DNA of 12,039 nt, taken from positions 1 to 12,039 of the forward strand of contig JAOAPW010000206.1 of NCBI GenBank assembly GCA_025463105.1. Reading direction: 5' to 3'. Shown here piece after piece: positions 1 to 7,787 of this stretch. Under the pieces are notes generated by a model. That model ran no database searches and was not told the DNA's origin. It worked only from the letters and a program-made list of their open reading frames with translations. How positions within the stretch are numbered: the first letter of the stretch is position 1; each line of letters opens with the position of its first letter. The position numbers were made by a program, and so were the translations under genes. This DNA is from Candidatus Acidiferrum typicum (GTDB lineage Bacteria; Acidobacteriota; Terriglobia; Acidiferrales; UBA7541).

Positions 1-1
1 C

Positions 2-190
2 ACCGCGATGTTAATTCAAAAGGTGCTGCACTCAGTAAAGGTGACGGAACAGCGCTCGTTGAACAATGGAACGGGGGAATATGCAGTGGTGAAGAGAGTG
101 CATGCGGAGCAGGGGCAGATTGTTCACCCAGGCATGGCCAGCGCGATTGCAACTGAGGCTGCAGATGTTCGCAATGTGCCGGTCCGCTAG
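2..190 (+). CDS. 3' end of an unidentified gene (partial, tentative)
   Basis: An open plus-strand frame runs in from the window edge and stops at TAG 188-190, leaving about 62 codons. The visible product ends in a short hydrophilic segment (VHAEQGQIVHPGM..., ending VPVR) that I do not recognise. The ATG at 8 may be internal, because the frame is open upstream to the edge and no Shine-Dalgarno can be judged there. Third codon positions are G or C in clearly more than half of codons, more than in the competing frame 1, which favours this frame. The hairpin at 251-283 lies about 60 bases downstream. It could also be non-coding sequence that happens to be open; the identity is unknown. Confidence 0.33.
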   Translation, partial: TAMLIQKVLHSVKVTEQRSLNNGTGEYAVVKRVHAEQGQIVHPGMASAIATEAADVRNVPVR

Positions 191-250
191 AGTTTGCCTA
201 CTATTTGCCTCGGGCCGATATTGATTGATGATTTAGCGGGCAAGGAAAAC

Positions 251-283
251 CCGCACCCTTCACAGAAAACGTGAAGAGTGCGG
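251..283 (-). terminator. Hairpin terminator between convergent genes
   Basis: Arms 251-263 (CCGCACCCTTCAC) and 271-283 (GTGAAGAGTGCGG) pair over 13 positions with a single mismatch around a 7-base loop. Read on the minus strand the stem is followed by GTTTTCCTT, a moderately U-rich tail, which fits intrinsic termination of the M28 peptidase transcript ending at 351. The plus-strand side lacks a T tract, so termination of the frame ending at 190 is less certain. A competing smaller stem (236-240 with 250-254) overlaps the left arm. Confidence 0.7.
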
Positions 284-350
284 CACCCAAAGTAATTTCC
301 TCAGTTCCACGTATTCGATCCGCAACCTGAGCCTGCCGTATCTATAGTTT

Positions 351-1763
351 CTAGAAGGGCAAACTTCGGCCCGAAGTTGTTGGGACAGCGGTGGATCGCG
401 CGCCATTTTTTCCGACGGCGCGTACGGCAAAAAAGTGGTTGTCGGTGGAGACTCCTTTTAATACAGCGTCCTGCCCAGTTGCGGCGAAATCATAAATTGA
501 CCAGCGTGGGTCGGTCGTCTCGCGCCAGAGAATCTCGAAACCTGCGCGGTCAGGATCGTCTGGTGATGACCAGGAAAGCCTGGCGTCTGGCGAAATTCCA
601 CCGGAAAGTTTCACATCTTTCGGGGGAGCTGGCGCGAGGGCCAATTGTCGCAAAGCTTCCGCATTGTCTCGAGCTACGTTGCCCATAAACGTGAAATTCA
701 AGTATTTCATCTGATCGCCGTACTCGGTGCCGTTTTCGGTGCGCGGGGTCTGGTGCTGGTGACGATAATCCTCGAGGGGTTCGGTGAAACGAACTGCGGG
801 CAGGCCCGCTTTGTAGAAAACGTAATGGTCGCCACCGCGTCCGAGACGATCGATAACAAAATTCAGGCGAATTGCCTGGCGGCCGTCGATTTCTTCGATG
901 GCGCGGGCCAGTTCGCGGGAAGGCGAATCACTATCATCCTCATTGCCGCTGCCGGAAAAAAGGCGAACGCGATGCGGAGCGCCGGATGCGAAGTCGCTGC
1001 CCACGATATCGTTGTCGAGCATTCCGCCCACCGTGTATCCCTGCTCCTTCGCCCATTCAAGCATCCTGGCGCTGCCCAGCAGCCCTTGCTCTTCGCCTGA
1101 GATCGCCGCAAACAGCAGCGTCGCGCGAAATGAATCGCGGCCAGTTGCTGGCGGGCGGCTCAGTAGCCGGGCGCACTCGATACTGACCGCGACGCCGGAA
1201 GCATCATCGTCCGCGCCGGGCGCGTCCAGATTTGGATCCATCACGTCGCTTGCTCGACTGTCAAAATGTCCTGAGATGATGAATAACGTCTTTGACAGTG
1301 CGGGATCGGAACCGGGCAGAATGGCGTAGACGTTTTCCATCGGGACGGGTTTATTGTTTGTGCGCTGAGATGTAGTGTCGAATTTGTCGACGACCACTTG
1401 CAACTTCCCTTCCGACGCCTTGGCAATTTCGTTAATCCGAGCGAGTACTTGATCACGTCCGCAGCCGGCCCCTCGTTTCGGATCGTCCCACGAGGAAAGT
1501 GAATTGCGCGTTCCGCAAGCGACCAGCCGCTCAATCAGCAGGCGCATGGATTTTTCATCCACATCGCTTCGCGGAATAGCGCCTGATGGCCGCGGCAAGA
1601 TCTTCGGATTGGGCTTGTTTTGGGACGGCTCGGCAGGATCGTTCCCCGTGGAAACTTGTGCCGCAAGCGTAATCGAGGAACAGGCGATGAATCGAAGAAG
1701 CAACACAGCCGGCAGGAGAATTGCAATCGCACTGCGGCACAGTTTGCGGCAAAAGCGCATCAT
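351..1763 (-). CDS. Secreted M28-family zinc aminopeptidase with C-terminal Fn3-like domain
   Basis: Exported metallopeptidase of family M28 (Zn-dependent exopeptidases such as Streptomyces aminopeptidase). I start it at the ATG at 1763, giving 470 aa, because GGGAG (1771-1775) lies 7 bases upstream; a longer in-frame start at 1793 has no such site. Residues about 1-36 are a basic stretch plus hydrophobic signal segment. The di-zinc signature is complete: His166 in GHFDSRASD, Asp186 in GADDDASG, Glu223-Glu224 in SGEEQG (catalytic and metal Glu), Asp252 in DNDIVGSD, and His338 in HQTPRT (His336 adjacent). After about residue 375 there is an Fn3-like beta domain (WSSPDDPDRAGFEILWR...), common on secreted peptidases. 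It probably removes N-terminal residues from peptides in the periplasm or outside; the exact specificity cannot be read. It stands alone, with a terminator at 251-283 and a divergent gene at 1992. Confidence 0.9.
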   Translation of the reverse strand: MMRFCRKLCRSAIAILLPAVLLLRFIACSSITLAAQVSTGNDPAEPSQNKPNPKILPRPSGAIPRSDVDEKSMRLLIERLVACGTRNSLSSWDDPKRGAGCGRDQVLARINEIAKASEGKLQVVVDKFDTTSQRTNNKPVPMENVYAILPGSDPALSKTLFIISGHFDSRASDVMDPNLDAPGADDDASGVAVSIECARLLSRPPATGRDSFRATLLFAAISGEEQGLLGSARMLEWAKEQGYTVGGMLDNDIVGSDFASGAPHRVRLFSGSGNEDDSDSPSRELARAIEEIDGRQAIRLNFVIDRLGRGGDHYVFYKAGLPAVRFTEPLEDYRHQHQTPRTENGTEYGDQMKYLNFTFMGNVARDNAEALRQLALAPAPPKDVKLSGGISPDARLSWSSPDDPDRAGFEILWRETTDPRWSIYDFAATGQDAVLKGVSTDNHFFAVRAVGKNGARSTAVPTTSGRSLPF

Positions 1764-1814
1764 TCTTATGCTCCCTAAGAAAATCAGATGCAATTAGAGT
1801 GCGCATTCTAGCAC

Positions 1815-1888
1815 GTAGGACAAGCACTCCTGCCTGTCCGGTTTTGTGGCGGTAAATTTAAACCGGCAGACAGGGGCGTCTGTCCTAC
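1815..1888. repeat. REP/MITE-like inverted repeat
   Basis: Two arms of about 30 bp are inverted copies: left 1815-1844 begins GTAGGACA and ends CCGGTTT; right 1860-1888 begins AAACCGG and ends TGTCCTAC. The outer 8 and inner 7 bases match exactly, with several substitutions and one gap between. Each arm can also fold on itself (right: GGCAGAC/GTCTGTC around AGGGGC; left: GGACA/TGTCC), the layout of a REP doublet. A 15-bp AT-rich centre separates them. It fills most of the spacer between the divergent peptidase and GGT-family genes and has no coding capacity. I infer a dispersed element; copy number elsewhere is unknown. Confidence 0.65.
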
Positions 1889-1991
1889 CAATAACTGGTT
1901 GCGTCCTTGCACTTGGAACGCTAAAGTGTGCCGCTGGCGTTGAATTATATTGGGGCTCGCCCACGGTTATGATTTGGAGTTTCGTGTCTCC

Positions 1992-3704
1992 ATGCAACGA
2001 TTTCTTCCTACCGGTTTGTTGCTTTTGGCCGCGGCAATATTGGTGTCAACGATGACCTATCAAGACGCATTCTCTCTGGATCGTGTACAGGCACGGTCGA
2101 TGGTGATCTCGCAATCCGGGATCGTCGCTTCGGAATCTCCGCTGGCGTCACAGGCAGGCGCAGCTGTCCTGGCGCGCGGCGGAAATGCCGTGGACGCAGC
2201 CATCGCTGCGCATGCGGTGATGACTGTGGTTGCGCCGATGTGGAATGGCATTGGCGGCGATCTGTTTGCGATTGTCTACGACGCGAAGAGTGGAAAATAT
2301 TATGGATTGAATGCCAGCGGCTGGGCTCCCGCTGGACAATCGATTGAGCGGCTTCACGCAAGAGGTTTGCGAGAGATGCCGGGGTACGGCATTGAGTCCG
2401 CGACTGTGCCAGGGTCAGTCGATGGATGGCAGAAGCTTCTCGATCGATTCGGTAAGAAGAAACTCGACGAACTGCTGGCTCCGGCCATTCAAATCGCCCA
2501 GGACGGTTTCCCGGTAACCGAATGGATTGCAATTCACTTTGCGAAGGAAGTTGACATGCTTCGCAACGATGAAGGCGCCGCCAAAACTTTTTTGATCTCC
2601 GGCCGTGCGCCGAAATTGGGAGAGGTTCTTCGCAATCCGGATCTGGCCTGGTCGTTTCGACAAATCGCGCAGGGAGGGCGCGACGCTTTTTATCGTGGAG
2701 AAATAACGCAGCGCCTGCTCGCGCTCTCCGCGCGCCACGGCGGGTCGTTTACCGCCAAGGATTTTTCCGATTATTCCAGCGAATGGGTGGAACCGATCTC
2801 CACGACATACCGCGGCTGGACTGTTTACGAGCTGCCGCCGAATTTGCAGGGCATTGGCGCGCTGGAAATGCTGAACTTGATGGAAAGGTTCGATCTTGCG
2901 AAGTTTGGACTGAATTCCACGCGCGCGTTCCACGTGCAGATCGAAGCAAAAAAGCTGGCTTACGCGGACGTGCTTCGCTACATCGGCGATCCGAGGAAAT
3001 CCAAAATGCCGGTCAGCGGAATGCTCTCGAAGCAATATGCCGCCGAGCGCGCCAGGCTGATCGATATGGATCGCGCGAATTGCGAAGTCGCCCCCGGCAC
3101 TCTGGTGCCCGACGCCGGCGATACGACGTATCTAAGCGCTGTCGATCGCGAGGGTAACATGGTCTCGCTGATCGAATCGAACTACGCGGAATTTGGCTCC
3201 GGACTCGTGGCCGACGGCACCGGATTCGTTTTGCACGATCGCGGCGCGCTGTTCAACCTAGATCCCGCGTCGCCCAATGCGCTCGCTGGACACAAACGTC
3301 CGCTGCACACCATCATTCCCGCATTTATGCAGAAAGATCAGGTTCGCATCGCATTCGGCATCATGGGCGGATGGAACCAGGCGCAGGCACACGCGCAATT
3401 CGTGTCGCACGTCGTCGACTTCAATCAGAATATTCAGGCAGCGCTGGAAACCGCGCGCTTCACCAAACTTTCGTTCGCCGGATGCGATGTGGATTTGGAA
3501 AATCGTGTTCCGGAAAACGTGCGAACGGAACTCGAAGCCAAGGGTCATAAAGTCAGGATGCATAACGGCTACTCGGACACGTTTGGCGGCGGCCAGGCCG
3601 TGATGCGCGATTACGCTTCCGGCGTGAACTATGGCGCCTCCGACCCCCGGAAAGATGGCGCTGCGATTCCTGAATTGGCCAATCCAAACTGGAGGTCCAA
3701 ATAA
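1992..3704 (+). CDS. Gamma-glutamyltransferase-family protein (YwrD-like Ntn hydrolase), exported
   Basis: Family PF01019 N-terminal-nucleophile hydrolase made as a proenzyme that self-cleaves into large and small subunits. I chose the ATG at 1992 (570 aa): it begins MQRFLPTG with a hydrophobic signal or anchor to about residue 20. A TTG at 1950 is in frame but less likely. Family landmarks are the N-terminal RGGNAVDAAIA and GIGGDLFA, then GDTTYLSAVD, where Thr378 is the predicted nucleophile and cleavage follows Asp377. The small subunit has SNYAEFGSG, KRPLHTIIPAF and FGIMGG. Classical GGTs have Thr-Thr-His at the nucleophile; here it is Thr-Thr-Tyr, and the Arg of the E. coli FREMAP motif is missing in the aligned LNASGWAP. 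This points to a paralogue acting on a substrate other than glutathione, perhaps another amide or peptide. A small hairpin-forming stretch (3711-3735) follows the stop. Confidence 0.9.
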   Translation: MQRFLPTGLLLLAAAILVSTMTYQDAFSLDRVQARSMVISQSGIVASESPLASQAGAAVLARGGNAVDAAIAAHAVMTVVAPMWNGIGGDLFAIVYDAKSGKYYGLNASGWAPAGQSIERLHARGLREMPGYGIESATVPGSVDGWQKLLDRFGKKKLDELLAPAIQIAQDGFPVTEWIAIHFAKEVDMLRNDEGAAKTFLISGRAPKLGEVLRNPDLAWSFRQIAQGGRDAFYRGEITQRLLALSARHGGSFTAKDFSDYSSEWVEPISTTYRGWTVYELPPNLQGIGALEMLNLMERFDLAKFGLNSTRAFHVQIEAKKLAYADVLRYIGDPRKSKMPVSGMLSKQYAAERARLIDMDRANCEVAPGTLVPDAGDTTYLSAVDREGNMVSLIESNYAEFGSGLVADGTGFVLHDRGALFNLDPASPNALAGHKRPLHTIIPAFMQKDQVRIAFGIMGGWNQAQAHAQFVSHVVDFNQNIQAALETARFTKLSFAGCDVDLENRVPENVRTELEAKGHKVRMHNGYSDTFGGGQAVMRDYASGVNYGASDPRKDGAAIPELANPNWRSK

Positions 3705-3769
3705 AATTGCGTGCGGCGAGCCGCCGAAGACGCACTAAACTGCTTTCATTTCTTGCCGATATTGATTCT

Positions 3770-4054
3770 ATGGAGGAAAAGAGGAAAAACCCGAGATTCG
3801 CGCTCATGAAACGGGTCGAAGCATTGTGGGAAGACGATATCCATGCTCAACGCTCTGCGCGCGGGACAATTCTGGATCGCTCCCTGGGAGGGATTTGTCT
3901 TCAAATCAGTATTCCCATCGATATTGGATCGAAATTGACAATTAAGGGGGCGAGTGAGCAACTCTCAGGAATCGTCGTCAACTCCCGCCGAGAGAAGGAG
4001 GATTACATTCTCGGCATCCAATTTGATGGCCCAGCAAAGCCTGACGCAACGTAG
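3770..4054 (+). CDS. Single-domain PilZ protein (c-di-GMP receptor)
   Basis: A 94-aa PilZ domain protein, a cytoplasmic sensor for cyclic di-GMP that usually alters motility, exopolysaccharide or secretion by binding partners. Both ligand motifs are present: RKNPR (RxxxR, residues 5-9) and DRSLGG (DxSxxG, near residue 37), followed by the beta-barrel ending GIQFDG. I use the ATG at 3770 because MEEKRKNPR is a typical PilZ N-terminus. However, no Shine-Dalgarno precedes it, while GGAGGT at 3691-3696 sits 10 bases before an in-frame TTG (3707), directly after the upstream GGT stop. A start there would add 21 basic residues and couple the two genes. The partner is not evident here; the gene ends 30 bases from the convergent gene's stop. 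Confidence 0.88.
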   Translation: MEEKRKNPRFALMKRVEALWEDDIHAQRSARGTILDRSLGGICLQISIPIDIGSKLTIKGASEQLSGIVVNSRREKEDYILGIQFDGPAKPDAT

Positions 4055-4083
4055 CAAACTCCCGTGAATACTTCTGTCGATAA

Positions 4084-4446
4084 TTATTTCCCGGCGGATG
4101 CTGCCACGCTATTCTTTCCAGCCAGATAAAAATAGCCGACCTTGTTGTTAGGCGCTGAGCCGTACCACATCCTGCCTTGCGCATCGCGAAAAAATTCTCG
4201 CATGGCGGGTTCCGGATGCGGAAGCGGATATTCGATCACCTTGCCTGTCCTTGGATCGAAACGCCCGATTAAATCCATGTTGTGAGAGTCGTACCAAAGA
4301 TAGCCATCGGCGTCGAAGCCCAGAGCGTAGGGGCTGGGGTCTTTTCCGGGCAATGGAAATTCCTTGAAAGTTTGCGTCTTGGGATTAAATTGCAACATCT
4401 TCCCGCCTTGATATTCACCGGAATAGATCATGCCGTCCGGTCCTAT
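4084..4446 (-). pseudogene. Orphaned C-terminal part of the propeller protein (blades 5-7)
   Basis: This stretch continues, in the same reading frame, the protein that stops at 4447-4449. It encodes IGPDG and then, from ATG 4431, about 115 aa containing three more propeller repeats: MIYSGEYQGG...FNPKTQ, GYLWYDSHNMD...FDPRTG, GRMWYGSAPNNKVGYF. These complete a seven-repeat Vgb-type beta-propeller. There is no frameshift; one TAA codon separates the parts. AGGA lies about 9 bases before ATG 4431, so reinitiation could make a separate fragment, but that fragment alone lacks a signal peptide and would not fold as a propeller. I read it as the remnant end of one gene, or a sequencing error, or (least likely) stop readthrough. 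Confidence 0.7.
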
Positions 4447-5703
4447 TTACATACGTCTAGTGTATCCATCGGCGGTTGGGGCGGTCCAGAGCATAACTTT
4501 GTCAGTTTTTGCGTCGACTTTGCCGATCCTGTTTGTCCGCGGGCTCGTGAACCAGACATCGCCATTTTTATCCGGTTTGACGTCGTAAACGTAACCAATC
4601 TCGTGGTCGAAGCGGGTAAATTTTTTGGTTTCAGGATCAAAGCGGGTCAACGGGACACCGCTTGCCCACACCTTCCCGCTAGGGTCGATCCGGATCGTGT
4701 GCTTCGATCCGCCATCTTCAATTCCTTCCTGCCCCGGAAGATACTGATCCTGGTATTCGGTTACTTTCTGCGTTCCAGGATCCCATTTTCCAACTTTGTT
4801 TGAGCCTTGCTCGGCGAGCCACACGGAGCCGTCCGGAGCAGGCACTGCAGAGTGAACGCCAGCTGTTCCAACATTGGGGACCGGGAAATCCTGCATCTCT
4901 CCTGTCTTTGGATCGAGGCGCGTAATTTTATTTGCAACTCCAAAGTTCGGGATCCACAGATAGCCATTCTTGTCGGGAGCGGCGCTGAAGGGCATGCGAC
5001 TCGGCCCCGGCATGTCGTATTCGACATACACGATGTTCAAGGCTTCGCTGCTGAAGGGGCGGACCGTGTCTTTGTAGCCGGGCATGTCCGCCGCTGATCT
5101 CGGCAACACTGAATCAGGCCCGAAAAGACTAGTCAAATAAGAGGCGATATCCGCCGCTTCCTGATCGCTGAGATTCGGCCCCAGGAAAATACTGAAATGC
5201 ATGGCGTCTCGCATAAACGCGATGCGATCTTTCCAGCCATCCGCATCTCGCGTGACGGAAGCCATGCGGCTTTGAAATTGATGGCAAATGTTGCAGTGGG
5301 CAAAAATCAAGTCCTTCCCTTTTGCCGGCGGCCAGAGTTGTTTCGCCTGGGATTGAGAAACTTCATTCCAGCGCACGGCGGCCTTTTGCAACGAGAAATC
5401 AATGGAGGCGTTCTGGTCGGCCGTGAGAGCGACGGGATTGCGAGGATCGGCGCGATAACCGACAGCCTTTATAAAAACGCGATAATCTCCGGCCGCGAGA
5501 TCAGGAATTTGATAGCGTCCCTGACTATCGGAAAGCACAATGACCGTAATTCTGGTCTTCGCGTTCTGCGCCTCCACGAACGCGCCTTGAAATTGCGCGC
5601 CATCCGCACCTTTTACGGTGCCGGTGATTGTTGCGCCGTAGCAGGCTGAGGTGAGGAAAACGATCGCACTCCACAATGCTAAAACTTTGGTTTGAACCCG
5701 CAT
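4447..5703 (-). CDS. Exported CarboxypepD_reg-cytochrome c-Vgb-like propeller protein, truncated by in-frame TAA
   Basis: An exported multidomain protein. The start is taken at ATG 5703 (418 aa to the stop) because GGGGAAAGGA lies about 9 bases upstream; the in-frame ATG at 5727 has no such site. Order: signal peptide (about 1-24, ending ACYGA); a carboxypeptidase-regulatory-like beta domain (about 25-105, with GRYQIPDLAAGDYRV); a c-type cytochrome segment with haem motif C137-NI-C140-H141 and helices to about 195; then propeller repeats near 245-275 (LWIPNFGVANKITRLDPKTG), 288-320, 338-370 and 376-408. The repeats resemble streptogramin lyase (Vgb) and other seven-bladed propellers. The frame ends at TAA 4447-4449 between repeats four and five, and the missing three follow in frame. 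An intact protein would be about 539 aa. The role is inferred as periplasmic electron transfer coupled to an enzymatic or binding propeller; a divergent Tat flavoprotein is the neighbour. Confidence 0.8.
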   Translation of the reverse strand: MRVQTKVLALWSAIVFLTSACYGATITGTVKGADGAQFQGAFVEAQNAKTRITVIVLSDSQGRYQIPDLAAGDYRVFIKAVGYRADPRNPVALTADQNASIDFSLQKAAVRWNEVSQSQAKQLWPPAKGKDLIFAHCNICHQFQSRMASVTRDADGWKDRIAFMRDAMHFSIFLGPNLSDQEAADIASYLTSLFGPDSVLPRSAADMPGYKDTVRPFSSEALNIVYVEYDMPGPSRMPFSAAPDKNGYLWIPNFGVANKITRLDPKTGEMQDFPVPNVGTAGVHSAVPAPDGSVWLAEQGSNKVGKWDPGTQKVTEYQDQYLPGQEGIEDGGSKHTIRIDPSGKVWASGVPLTRFDPETKKFTRFDHEIGYVYDVKPDKNGDVWFTSPRTNRIGKVDAKTDKVMLWTAPTADGYTRRM

Positions 5704-5876
5704 CCCTGTGTTTCCTTTCCCCTTCATCCGCGATCAATTAACATAACAGGCACCGTAAAGGCCGGATAGTTGAAATTGTGTTCTACTCCCCATGAACATG
5801 CAAATGCCAGCTTTTTTTCTTAGCAACTGTCAAAAACTGATTTTCGCTCCCTCCATATTGCCGCGATTATTTTTAT

Positions 5877-5912
5877 GGCGGGCTGCAACTACATCCCGCA
5901 GTTGGCCGCGCC
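5877..5912. promoter_or_regulatory. Dyad upstream of the flavoprotein promoter
   Basis: GGCG-GGC-tg-CAACT (5877-5890) pairs with AGTTG-GCC-g-CGCC (5900-5912) around a 9-base centre. This gives 12 complementary positions with small bulges. It ends 4 bases before the -35 box at 5917 and sits in the divergent spacer, so it could be an operator for one or both genes. The function is inference from position. Confidence 0.4.
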
Positions 5913-5916
5913 ATGG

Positions 5917-5945
5917 TTGACACAAAAGGCTGCCAGGCATATGGT
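5917..5945 (+). promoter_or_regulatory. Sigma70-type promoter for the flavoprotein gene
   Basis: A perfect -35 box TTGACA (5917-5922), a 17-base spacer, then TATGGT (5940-5945; four of six -10 positions). Transcription would start near 5952 and give a leader of about 36 bases before ATG 5988. No equally good promoter was found for the divergent propeller gene. Confidence 0.55.
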
Positions 5946-5987
5946 CTTGCGCAAGGATCGTAAGAACTGCGGAACCGGGTGAACTAC

Positions 5988-7778
5988 ATGAAACGAAACA
6001 CACGGGATCAGAACGGCGTCTCGCGCAGGGATTTTATCAAGGCGACAGCGACGGGCGCAGGCGCAGCCGCGTTCACCGGTATTGGCGCGGATGGAGCCCA
6101 CGCGCAGGGGCGGCCCGCGCACTGGGACAAGGAAGCTGATGTCGTCGTTGTAGGTGCGGGAGCGACCGGTCTGCCCGCGGCGATTCAAGCGATCGAGGGC
6201 GGGGCGACCGTGATTGTGATCGACGCGAACACGGATGTCGGAGGTCACGCGATCCTCAGCGGAGGAAACGTGGCTCTGGGCGGCGGGACGAGCAGGCAAC
6301 AGAAATATGGCGTCGTTGATTCGCCGGACCTTTTATATTCGGACCTGACGGATTGGTCTGTCGTGGAACCAAATGGATTCCCAGACTACAGGTATAACGA
6401 TAAGGAAGTCATTCGCGCTTTTGCCGACGAAAGCGCCAAGACGTATGAATGGCTGGTAGCCCACGGTGTCACATTTGTCGATAAAGCTCCAGACACGTTG
6501 GGCGGACACGCGGTGGGTAACTCAGCTCCTCGAGAAAGCCATGCCGCACCGCTGGATTGGCCCCAAGTTCAAACGGGCGTGGCGGCGAGCCCCGAGCGAC
6601 GAACGACCATGTCCTCCGGTGTGGGCCTCATCAGGCCGCTTGAAGCTACCGCAAGAAAAATGGGCGCTCAGATCCTGTTGCAGCATAGGATGACAGGCAT
6701 CGTCCGGGAAAATCCGAATTCCGGAAGAGTTCTCGGAATTGCGGCGACCAATCAGGGGAAGACCGTGAACATCCGCGCGAAAAAGGGCGTCATCCTCGGC
6801 ACTGGAGGACACAGCAGCAATGTAAACTTCCGCAGGATATTCGATCCGAGGCTGACTGAAGAATACCAGGTGGCGGGTGAACCTTATTCCTTCCAGGACG
6901 CCAGCGGAGAAATCGCTGCGATGGCCATCGGCGCGTCGCTTTGGGGCGCGTTCAATCAATCGGGAGAATTTGGCCAAAATGTAACGAAAGCCGGCTGGAT
7001 CGGATGCCAGTACGGCTATGTGAATTTATCGTGGCAGCCGGATAGTCCGATTTTTTCTCAGGCGCGCGCCACGGGGCTTTCCGTAAAGGATTATCAAAAT
7101 GCGATCCTCGTAAATATGATCGGCCTGCGATTTTATGATGAAACGGCAGGTCAGTTTCCCGCGAACAACTACAATTCAATAAAGCCTTACGTCCCCAGGA
7201 GCTACCTCAACGCCGCGAATTTGAAGTACGAGCCATCCAATTTCATCAATGCGGCGCTAGCGGGAACCGGCGATACGACTCCGGGAGGCGGACCGATCTG
7301 GGCCATCTTCGATTCAGACGCAGTGAAGCGCGAGGGCTGGAAGGTTAGTCCTCCTTACGTGGATACTGCACAGGGATATTTTTTCTCGGCGGACTCCATT
7401 GCGGAATTGGCAGGCAAAATCGTAAACAAGTATCAGCGGAAACCAATGCCACCCGATACGCTGCAAAACACCGTTGCGCGGTACAACTCTTTTGTGGATG
7501 CCGGCAAAGACGCCGACTTTGGAAAGCCCGCGCCGAAATTCAAGATTCAGACGCCCCCGTTCCATGCTGCGTGGGCGACACCTGTGATTCACGACACGCG
7601 CTCTGGTCTCAGAATTAATGGGAAGTGCCAGGTGGTAGACCTCAACGGCAACGTAATTCCGGGACTTTACTGCGGAGGCGAGACGGCGGGGGGATTCAGC
7701 CTGCATGGTTTGGCGCGATGCATGGTGCAGGGCCGGATCGCAGCCAGGAACGCTGTCATGGAAACGGTTAAGGCGTAG
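5988..7778 (+). CDS. Tat-exported FAD-binding flavoprotein (fumarate reductase/KstD-like, FAD_binding_2)
   Basis: A 596-aa flavoprotein oxidoreductase of the succinate dehydrogenase/fumarate reductase flavoprotein superfamily (PF00890). I start it at ATG 5988, where GGTGA lies 5 bases upstream; a GTG at 5979 would add three residues. The N-terminus carries a twin-arginine signal (S12-RRDFIK) with a small hydrophobic stretch and likely cleavage after Ala39 (AHA-QG), so it is probably folded with FAD and exported to the periplasm. The dinucleotide fold is GAGATG at 56-61. The C-terminal FAD/active-site region reads SGLRINGKCQV...IPGLYCGGETAGGFSLHG, as in this family. No haem motif is seen, so electrons must come from or go to a partner; the divergent cytochrome c-propeller gene is the obvious candidate. 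The substrate (fumarate, urocanate, ketosteroid or another activated alkene) cannot be determined. Confidence 0.88.
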   Translation: MKRNTRDQNGVSRRDFIKATATGAGAAAFTGIGADGAHAQGRPAHWDKEADVVVVGAGATGLPAAIQAIEGGATVIVIDANTDVGGHAILSGGNVALGGGTSRQQKYGVVDSPDLLYSDLTDWSVVEPNGFPDYRYNDKEVIRAFADESAKTYEWLVAHGVTFVDKAPDTLGGHAVGNSAPRESHAAPLDWPQVQTGVAASPERRTTMSSGVGLIRPLEATARKMGAQILLQHRMTGIVRENPNSGRVLGIAATNQGKTVNIRAKKGVILGTGGHSSNVNFRRIFDPRLTEEYQVAGEPYSFQDASGEIAAMAIGASLWGAFNQSGEFGQNVTKAGWIGCQYGYVNLSWQPDSPIFSQARATGLSVKDYQNAILVNMIGLRFYDETAGQFPANNYNSIKPYVPRSYLNAANLKYEPSNFINAALAGTGDTTPGGGPIWAIFDSDAVKREGWKVSPPYVDTAQGYFFSADSIAELAGKIVNKYQRKPMPPDTLQNTVARYNSFVDAGKDADFGKPAPKFKIQTPPFHAAWATPVIHDTRSGLRINGKCQVVDLNGNVIPGLYCGGETAGGFSLHGLARCMVQGRIAARNAVMETVKA

Positions 7779-7787
7779 TATTTAGGT

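Noticed and set aside
645..1100. 151-codon plus-strand open frame
   Set aside because: Antisense to the M28 peptidase, which contains all metal ligands in its own frame.
2415..3035. 206-codon minus-strand open frame
   Set aside because: It lies wholly inside the GGT-family gene on the other strand, whose protein motifs are clear; the minus frame has no recognisable domain.
4282..4803. 173-codon plus-strand open frame crossing the TAA region
   Set aside because: Antisense to the propeller repeats, which are clearly coding on the minus strand; it does not explain the stop codon.
5875..5980. 35-codon plus-strand frame just before the flavoprotein
   Set aside because: No ribosome site, overlaps the dyad and promoter, and is too short to support.
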